From NCBI GenBank assembly GCA_035291645.1, contig DATDRQ010000034.1, forward strand, positions 1 through 10,860: a stretch of DNA of 10,860 bases, in the 5' to 3' direction. The stretch comes from DATDRQ01 sp035291645. GTDB taxonomy: Bacteria > Chloroflexota > Anaerolineae > Anaerolineales > UBA4823. The notes under the pieces are model-generated. The model did no database searches. It saw only the letters and a program-made list of their open reading frames with translations, and was not told the DNA's origin. Each line of letters begins with the position of its first letter. Within the stretch, counting starts at the first letter, position 1. Positions 5,903-10,860 of the stretch are shown piece after piece. The position numbers and the translations under genes are program-made.

Positions 5903-7276
5903 TTAGCGGCGGGCGCGGAAAACCAGGCGGATCGGTGTGCCCAGGAAACCGTACGTCTCCCGGATGCGGTTTTCGAGGTAACGCTGGTAGGTAAAATGGG
6001 CCAGCTGGGGATCGTTTACATACAACAGGAAGGTGGGTGGATCGCTGCGCACCTGGGTGCCATAGTAGATCTTGAGCTGCCGTCCGGCGTGCGAGGGCGC
6101 CGGGTGCTTGTCCTGCGCCTTCTGAATCACCTGATTGAGCTGGGAAGTGGACAGGCGCACCAGGCGCTCCTCGTGCACCCTCAAGGCAGTCGGCAGCACT
6201 TGATCGACCCGCTGTCCGGTCTTGGCTGAGATGTACAGCACCGGCACGTAGGGCATGAAGTTCAAATCCTGGCGCACCTGCTGGGTGAATTGCTCCATCG
6301 TGTAAGTGTCTTTCGGAATGGCATCCCATTTATTTACGGCGACCAGCGCGCTCTTCCAGGCTTCCAGGATAAACCCGGCGATGTGCGCGTCCTGGGCGGT
6401 CAGCCCGGTGGTGGCATCCACCACCAGGACGACGACGCTGGCGCGCTCGATGGCGCGCAGCGTGCGCAATACGCTATACTTTTCGACCCCGGGTTCGATG
6501 CGCCCACGCCGGCGAATGCCAGCCGTATCGATCAAGGTGAGAGGGATGTCCTCGTATTCCAGGTAGGTGTCGATGGCGTCCCGGGTGGTACCGGGGATCT
6601 CGCTGACGATGGCGCGCTCCTGGCCTAGCAGGCGGTTGAGCAGCGTGGACTTCCCCACGTTCGGCTTGCCGGCGATGGCGATCTTGACCGATTCGTCGTC
6701 CTCCTGCTCGGCCTCTTCTTCGAAGGTTGCCACCAGCGCATCCAGCAGGTCGCCGGTCCCCGTGCCGTGGATCGCGGAAATGGGGAACGGCTCCCCCATG
6801 CCTAATTCGTAGAACTGGTAGGCCAGGTTGCGTTTGCCCTGGCTGTCTGCTTTGTTGACCACCAGAAAAACGGGTGGGAAAGGTTCGCCGTCCCGTAGGC
6901 GCTGGTTCCGGCGCAGGATCTGGGCCACCTCCTCGTCTGCCTGGGTGACACCACTCTCCGCATCGACCAAGAACAGGACCGCATCCGCCTCGCGGATAGC
7001 GACCTCGGCCTGTATCCGGATCTGATCGATGAACTGTGCCGAACCAACCGAGAGAGGTTCCTTGCCGTGACCCCGCGCAGTCAGGGTCGGGTCGATCCCA
7101 CCGGTATCCACGATCGTAAAGGTAAAACCAGCCCAATCCGCCTCGGCCAGCAACCGGTCGCGCGTGGTGCCCGGCACTTCGTCAACCACAGCCAGGCGTT
7201 CCTCGGCGAGGCGGTTAAACAGGGTGCTCTTCCCTACGTTAGGACGCCCAACCAGGGCTACGACCGGTTTCGCCAT
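5903..7276 (-). CDS. der: Ribosome-assembly GTPase Der (EngA)
   Basis: Der is a double GTPase needed for 50S subunit maturation. Numbered from the ATG at 7282, G domain 1 has GRPNVGKST (12-20), PGTTRD (37-42), DTGG (59-62) and NKAD (143-146). G domain 2 has GKPNVGKST (205-213), PGTTRD (230-235), DTAG (252-255), NKWD (317-320) and SAK (352-354). The C-terminal KH-like domain is about 365-455. The length is normal to slightly long: a stretch of about 15 extra residues (64-83) follows DTGG in the first switch II region. I prefer the second ATG (7276), because AAGG at 7283-7286 lies 6 nt before it and would overlap the first ATG at 7282. The gene begins right after cdaR's stop, so it is the third gene of that operon. 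Confidence 0.97.
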   Translation of the reverse strand: MAKPVVALVGRPNVGKSTLFNRLAEERLAVVDEVPGTTRDRLLAEADWAGFTFTIVDTGGIDPTLTARGHGKEPLSVGSAQFIDQIRIQAEVAIREADAVLFLVDAESGVTQADEEVAQILRRNQRLRDGEPFPPVFLVVNKADSQGKRNLAYQFYELGMGEPFPISAIHGTGTGDLLDALVATFEEEAEQEDDESVKIAIAGKPNVGKSTLLNRLLGQERAIVSEIPGTTRDAIDTYLEYEDIPLTLIDTAGIRRRGRIEPGVEKYSVLRTLRAIERASVVVLVVDATTGLTAQDAHIAGFILEAWKSALVAVNKWDAIPKDTYTMEQFTQQVRQDLNFMPYVPVLYISAKTGQRVDQVLPTALRVHEERLVRLSTSQLNQVIQKAQDKHPAPSHAGRQLKIYYGTQVRSDPPTFLLYVNDPQLAHFTYQRYLENRIRETYGFLGTPIRLVFRARR

Positions 7277-7284
7277 CGCCATCC

Positions 7285-8568
7285 TTAAGGTTGTGGGGTG
7301 GTGAGCGGGGTTGGAGTAACGGGGATCGTCGCCGTTGCGGTCGGGGCAATCAGGATAGTGACCTCGACTGTCGATGGCAGAATAGCCTCGACGCTCACCC
7401 GATCGGGAAGCACATCCACGACTGGCTCCACCTGGTAAGTGCCCAGTTCTAAGCCAGTGAGGTCGATCGCGACGCGAATATCGGTCGACTGCAGCCCGCT
7501 GAGAACGGGGACCGGACCGGCAAGGATCACATCCACTGTGGCGGGTGAAATCTCAGCCGCCAGGGTGGGCAGCAGGCCGATTGGTACGACTGGCAGGGTG
7601 AGGGTCAGGCTGCCCTCGATCGCTGCGATGCTGACCCGCACCAGCACCGCCTGATCTCCGACGACCGAGACCCCTTCCGGCACGTTGAGGGCGACGAAGG
7701 TATCGAAATCATCCTCGACGCCCTCCAGGTCGACCGGCACCGTTTCGACATATCCGGGCAGATCGTTGACCAGCTGCGGGTTGGAAGAAAAGACGACCAC
7801 GTTTAACGGCGAGACAGTGATATTGGTGAGTTTGTACCCGCTGGCGGGCTGACCCGCAGTGATCACCCGTACAATCACGTTCCGGTAGCCACCCTGGAGG
7901 AAGATCGGCTGATTTATTTGGATTTCTCCTGGAGTGAGGGTCAACCCATTTACCGGCTCTCCCTGGGAATCCAGGGCGACCACCGGCAGGTCCGTGTCGA
8001 ACGTCTCGGTAGCGCCGGATATATCCAGGGAAGCCTGCACTTCCTCGACATTAGATACCAGGGATTCGGCTCCCGAGATGGTCACACTGGCCGGTTCGTA
8101 AGTTGGCTGGCCTTTCTGGTAACCCACCGCCGGCTCTCCATCCACTTCAAGCTGGACTGGCATGGTGCGCGAGAGCAAGGGCTCGAGGGTGACGGTGATA
8201 ATCTGTGGACTGACCTGGGTCACATCCGCGGGCTGGTAATTGGCTTCCACGTTCGCCACGATTTCGATTTCGTGGGTGCCGGCTTCCAATCCTGAGACAT
8301 CCACCCAGGCGCGCACGGCCTGATCTGTGCTGGTGATGCTGTCCATGACGGAGGTGGGGGCGCGCAGCGTGACCCGCACCTGTTCGGGGATATTGCTGGT
8401 GACCAGTTTGTCCGGATCGAGGCCGACCACGTCCAGCGAGACAGAGCGGACCCGCTCGATATTCGGATTGGCGGCGGTGACTGCCGAGATCCACACCACA
8501 ACCGCCAGGGCGAAGGAAAGGATCAGCGTGCTCAAGTTGCCAAGCAGCCAACGGAGCGGGGAGCGCAC
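7285..8568 (-). CDS. cdaR: CdaR, YbbR-repeat regulator of diadenylate cyclase
   Basis: CdaR is a membrane protein with extracytoplasmic YbbR domains that modulates CdaA. The 427-aa product has one N-terminal membrane segment (about 12-33, NLSTLILSFALAVVVWISAV), followed by roughly four beta-rich YbbR repeats across 38-405. These are recognisable from recurring patterns such as VRVTLRAPTSVM, PASVTISGAESLV and PATVDVILAGPVPVL. A Thr/Pro tail ends the protein (IAPTATATIPVTPTPLTTP). The start is GTG at 8568, with AGGAGG at 8575-8580 six bases upstream, lying within the last codons of cdaA. There is one base between the cdaA stop and this start, and two bases between its stop and the first der ATG, so all three are surely cotranscribed. 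Confidence 0.93.
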   Translation of the reverse strand: MRSPLRWLLGNLSTLILSFALAVVVWISAVTAANPNIERVRSVSLDVVGLDPDKLVTSNIPEQVRVTLRAPTSVMDSITSTDQAVRAWVDVSGLEAGTHEIEIVANVEANYQPADVTQVSPQIITVTLEPLLSRTMPVQLEVDGEPAVGYQKGQPTYEPASVTISGAESLVSNVEEVQASLDISGATETFDTDLPVVALDSQGEPVNGLTLTPGEIQINQPIFLQGGYRNVIVRVITAGQPASGYKLTNITVSPLNVVVFSSNPQLVNDLPGYVETVPVDLEGVEDDFDTFVALNVPEGVSVVGDQAVLVRVSIAAIEGSLTLTLPVVPIGLLPTLAAEISPATVDVILAGPVPVLSGLQSTDIRVAIDLTGLELGTYQVEPVVDVLPDRVSVEAILPSTVEVTILIAPTATATIPVTPTPLTTPQP

Positions 8569-8569
8569 G

Positions 8570-9466
8570 CTACACCTCCTCCCGCCGCGGCCTGTCCATC
8601 CGAAGGAACAAGCGATTCAAGAAGCCGCCAAACCCTTTGCGAGTCTGTAAGGGTTTAAACAAGGCTTCCAGGATATTTTCCAGTCGCTCGGCATCCAACC
8701 GGCGGATCATGCGCCCGGCATGGACGACCGAGATGGAGCCGGTTTCCTCCGAAATGACGACCGCGACTGCATCGCTGACTTCCGAGATGCCCAGGGCGGC
8801 GCGGTGGCGCAACCCCATCTGCCGTTCCGGCGACCTGGAAAGCACACCGCTGGAAGAGAGCGGCAGTACACAGGAGGCGGCGATCACCCGGCTGCCAGCC
8901 AGGATCACCGCCCCATCGTGCAGCGGCGTGTTGGGGTAAAAGATCTGCAACAGCAACTCGGGGGTGAGCCGTGAATCCAAACGCACTCCAGTCTGGACGT
9001 ACTCTTGTAAGCCATCCAGGCGCTGCAGGACGATCAAGGCCCCATGCCGCCTTTCGGAAAGGCGCGCGGCTCCACTCACGACTGAATTGATCATGTTTTG
9101 AACATCTTCCGGGGTAGTCGAAGTCGCCCGGCTGCCGTCCAGGATCGAGCCGGCGCGCCCCAAGCGTTCCAACGCCCGGCGGATCTCCGGAGCAAAGACC
9201 ACCGGCACTGCCAGCAGGAGCGCCGGCAGGGAGATGCGCATCAACCAGGAAAAAGCCGGCAGGACTTCCAGGCTGGTCAGCAAGCTGATCAAGGCAATCA
9301 AGAGGAACACTCCTCTGAGCAGCACCAGGGCCTGGGTATCTCGCAGCCAACGCAAGATGGTAAAAAAGATGGCTGTGACAAGGAACAGGTCGAGCACCCC
9401 CAACCAATCCAGGCGCTCGAAAGTGAAGAGAAGGTTGTTGATCAGGCCATTAATAATATCGGTCAC
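8570..9466 (-). CDS. cdaA: Diadenylate cyclase CdaA (c-di-AMP synthase)
   Basis: Makes cyclic di-AMP from two ATP. The 298-aa protein has three membrane segments (about 23-41, 46-66, 73-92), then a cytoplasmic DisA_N/DAC domain (about 95-260). Both catalytic motifs are intact: DGA at 184-186 in PLHDGAVIL, and RHR at 220-222 in GLRHRAALG. The C-terminus is basic (LNRLFLRMDRPRREE). It is a little longer than typical CdaA (about 270 aa). It starts with GTG; AAGG a few bases upstream is a weak ribosome site. The neighbour cdaR one base downstream confirms the CdaA type over DisA. In the classic Firmicutes operon glmM follows; here der does. c-di-AMP controls potassium and turgor and is linked to peptidoglycan integrity, which fits the envelope genes nearby. 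Confidence 0.96.
   Translation of the reverse strand: MTDIINGLINNLLFTFERLDWLGVLDLFLVTAIFFTILRWLRDTQALVLLRGVFLLIALISLLTSLEVLPAFSWLMRISLPALLLAVPVVFAPEIRRALERLGRAGSILDGSRATSTTPEDVQNMINSVVSGAARLSERRHGALIVLQRLDGLQEYVQTGVRLDSRLTPELLLQIFYPNTPLHDGAVILAGSRVIAASCVLPLSSSGVLSRSPERQMGLRHRAALGISEVSDAVAVVISEETGSISVVHAGRMIRRLDAERLENILEALFKPLQTRKGFGGFLNRLFLRMDRPRREEV
8575..8580 (-). promoter_or_regulatory. Shine-Dalgarno for the GTG start of cdaR
   Basis: AGGAGG on the minus strand, 6 nt before GTG 8568 and inside the end of cdaA. This implies coupled translation. Confidence 0.75.
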
Positions 9467-9553
9467 GTGCCTTAAAACCCAGAGAAAAGTGTGTATTGTT
9501 TAGAAAGGTGCAAGCCCCTTGCCAGGTATTAATCTGTAACAGCGGGCAGCCGG

Positions 9554-10684
9554 CTAAACCGGCCGGAGAACCCGGTCTTTACGCAGCTGCTTGAAGAGCA
9601 ACACGGTACCCACCGGCATCGATTCGATGGCGGCCTCCTCCCAGGCGCGCACACCCAGGCTTTTGGACTGGCGGATTTCATACCCGAGCGCCTTCCAGAC
9701 CGACTCGTGGCGGGCCAGGTGTGGGGGCAGGAACACCAGGGAGGCTTCACAAAGCAGTTCAGCGGAGGCGCGTTCGATCTCTTCCATCATTACCCGCATG
9801 GCTTCCCCATAGGGCAGCCCCGGCTCCAGGTAGACCTCGGAGGTGCGCGCCACCAGATTTTCCACCTGCCAACCAGCCAGCCCCGCCAGGTTGCCATCCT
9901 GGCGCAGCAGCAGGAAAGCCCGCTCCCCAAAAGCAGCCATGATGTCCGCCCGGTCCAGCGAACGCCTGCCCTTACTCAATCTGGAGATGAAGGCGGCGAT
10001 CTCTTCTGCCTGGCGCGGGCCTCCATGTTCTGCCTGCAGCCCGCGCCGCGCGCGCCTGGCCTGTTCCGGCTGAACTGCTGGAGCAGGTACCGTATTCTGC
10101 CAGGCGGCGACGACCTGGTGCCAGACCCTCTCAAAAGACCCGTCCGTATAGATGATGACGTCCGCAGCGACCAGTTTGTGTTCCTGGAGAGGCTGGGCGT
10201 TGATGCGCTGCCGGGCCGCTTCTGCGCTCATGCCCCGCTTCTGCACTAGCCGCACCAGTTGGATCTCCGCCGGCGCAGTCGTGACCCAGAGGCTGTCACA
10301 GGCTTGGCGCAAAGGCCCCTCCAACAACTTGATCGCTTCGATGACAATGACCCGGTGTTTTGCCCGCCGGACCAGGGCATCGATCGCCTGGCGGACGAGC
10401 GGGTGCAGGATGGCCTCCAGTTCGGCGAGCGCGTCGGCATCCGAGAAGACCACTCGCCCGAGCTTCGAGCGGTCGATCTCCCCATCCTGCGCCAGGATGC
10501 GCCTGCCGAAAGCCTCGACGATGGGTGCGTAGCCGGGGGCGTCCTTCGCTATGGCGCGGTGGGCCAGGGCATCGGCGTCGATGCCATACGCCCCCAGATG
10601 CTCAAGCATCTTGCGAACCACACTCTTGCCGGTGGCGATGTTACCAGTCAATCCGAGGACATACTTGCCGGGCCAGGCACTCAT
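9554..10684 (-). CDS. coaE: Dephospho-CoA kinase with C-terminal GNAT-like domain
   Basis: CoaE phosphorylates dephospho-CoA, the last step of CoA synthesis. Numbered from the first in-frame ATG (10699), residues 12-205 are a complete CoaE: P-loop GLTGNIATGKS (16-26), DADALAH (41-47), LGRVVFSD (80-87), ILHPLVR (97-103), and the VIEAIKLLEG segment where CoaE usually has P/A-LL. A normal CoaE of about 200 aa would end there. A charged linker (205-240) then leads to a 140-residue domain with a GNAT-like pattern (LLLRQDGNLAGLAGWQVEN, then helix EAMRVMMEEIERASAELLC, then ALGYE). The classical R/Q-x-x-G-x-G/A acetyl-CoA loop is not evident, so activity is doubtful. I chose ATG 10684 because GAGGG at 10690-10694 lies 5 nt upstream. 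It is transcribed from the promoter at 10724-10752. The kinase call is firm; the GNAT call is moderate. Confidence 0.92.
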   Translation of the reverse strand: MSAWPGKYVLGLTGNIATGKSVVRKMLEHLGAYGIDADALAHRAIAKDAPGYAPIVEAFGRRILAQDGEIDRSKLGRVVFSDADALAELEAILHPLVRQAIDALVRRAKHRVIVIEAIKLLEGPLRQACDSLWVTTAPAEIQLVRLVQKRGMSAEAARQRINAQPLQEHKLVAADVIIYTDGSFERVWHQVVAAWQNTVPAPAVQPEQARRARRGLQAEHGGPRQAEEIAAFISRLSKGRRSLDRADIMAAFGERAFLLLRQDGNLAGLAGWQVENLVARTSEVYLEPGLPYGEAMRVMMEEIERASAELLCEASLVFLPPHLARHESVWKALGYEIRQSKSLGVRAWEEAAIESMPVGTVLLFKQLRKDRVLRPV

Positions 10685-10689
10685 CCAAT

Positions 10690-10694
10690 CCCTC
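10690..10694 (-). promoter_or_regulatory. Shine-Dalgarno selecting the coaE start
   Basis: GAGGG on the minus strand lies 5 nt before ATG 10684. It lies inside the longer version starting at 10699, which has no ribosome site. Confidence 0.5.
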
Positions 10695-10723
10695 ACCATC
10701 CAGATGCGTTACAGCGCTTACAA

Positions 10724-10752
10724 ATTGTAGCCTTTGGAGGGGAGATTGTCAA
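10724..10752 (-). promoter_or_regulatory. coaE promoter, near consensus
   Basis: On the minus strand: a perfect TTGACA (10752-10747), a 17-bp spacer, and TACAAT (10729-10724). The predicted start is near 10717, with a leader of about 30 nt. It may also feed the cdaA operon, as no terminator is evident in the 87-bp coaE-cdaA gap. Confidence 0.8.
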
Positions 10753-10771
10753 AAGGAAAATACAATCAAGC

Positions 10772-10831
10772 CTGTAGTAACGACTTCAGTCGTTTAAAGG
10801 CTGATCGGGACGACTGAAGTCGTCACTACAG
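10772..10831. repeat. Inverted repeat with 22-bp arms (REP/MITE-like palindrome)
   Basis: The left arm (10772-10793) and right arm (10810-10831) match as reverse complements at 21 of 22 positions around a 16-nt spacer. Each arm contains its own short palindrome, ACGACT-TC-AGTCGT on the left and ACGACT-GA-AGTCGT on the right. It lies just upstream of the coaE promoter. No coding frame or T tract is associated with it. The nested symmetry suggests a dispersed intergenic palindromic element rather than a simple terminator, but only one copy is visible in this window. Confidence 0.8.
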
Positions 10832-10860
10832 TAACCGTATCGCAGCGTAAATCAGGTGCG

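Noticed and set aside
5876..6229. Plus-strand frame of 117 codons over the end of der
   Set aside because: It lies inside der on the opposite strand with no ribosome site and no recognisable domain.
10259..10797. Plus-strand frames over the start of coaE and the inverted repeat
   Set aside because: They are shadows of coaE and are rich in Arg/Gly/Pro; they run through the promoter and palindrome without any coding signature.
10772..10831. The inverted repeat as a rho-independent terminator or CRISPR unit
   Set aside because: There is no T run on either strand next to the stem, and there is no series of repeats with spacers.

Overview
The window reads as a chromosomal segment of a moderately GC-rich, probably Gram-positive-type (monoderm) bacterium. 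The best guess is Chloroflexota, class Anaerolineae. The clues are LysM lipoproteins with long Thr/Pro/Ala linkers, a sortase beside its likely substrate, a CdaA-CdaR c-di-AMP module, and a dephospho-CoA kinase with an extra C-terminal domain. This placement is inferred from gene content and style, not from any search. There are no rRNA, tRNA, CRISPR or transposase genes.

Layout, left half. A LysM envelope protein on the minus strand runs off the left edge (1-1017). A 297-bp divergent gap follows. It holds a folded leader and a clear plus-strand intrinsic terminator (1205-1230) ahead of a two-gene plus-strand unit: a secreted Pro/Thr-stalked protein with an LPxTG-like VPVTGG sorting signal (1315-2292) and a membrane-anchored sortase (2303-3127). 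Next come a promoter, a double-LysM lipoprotein (3346-4044), a strong hairpin, and an ADP-ribose-pyrophosphatase-type Nudix hydrolase (4116-4685).

Layout, right half. Everything is on the minus strand. In order of transcription (right to left): an inverted-repeat element at the right end; coaE with a C-terminal GNAT-like extension (10684-9554) behind a near-consensus promoter; the packed trio cdaA-cdaR-der (9466-5903); a 245-bp gap with two good tandem promoters; type I signal peptidase lepB (5657-5067, TTG start); and a small YgiT-type zinc-ribbon protein (4994-4692) convergent with the Nudix gene.

Together the genes lean toward building and monitoring the envelope: export (LepB), surface anchoring (sortase and substrate), peptidoglycan binding (two LysM proteins) and c-di-AMP (CdaA/CdaR), a messenger tied to wall and osmotic homeostasis in Gram-positive bacteria. 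Housekeeping genes (der, coaE, Nudix) are interspersed. Most of the window is ordinary. The parts most worth a second look are the leader/terminator before the sortase unit, the sortase-substrate pair, the CoaE fusion and the terminal inverted repeat.
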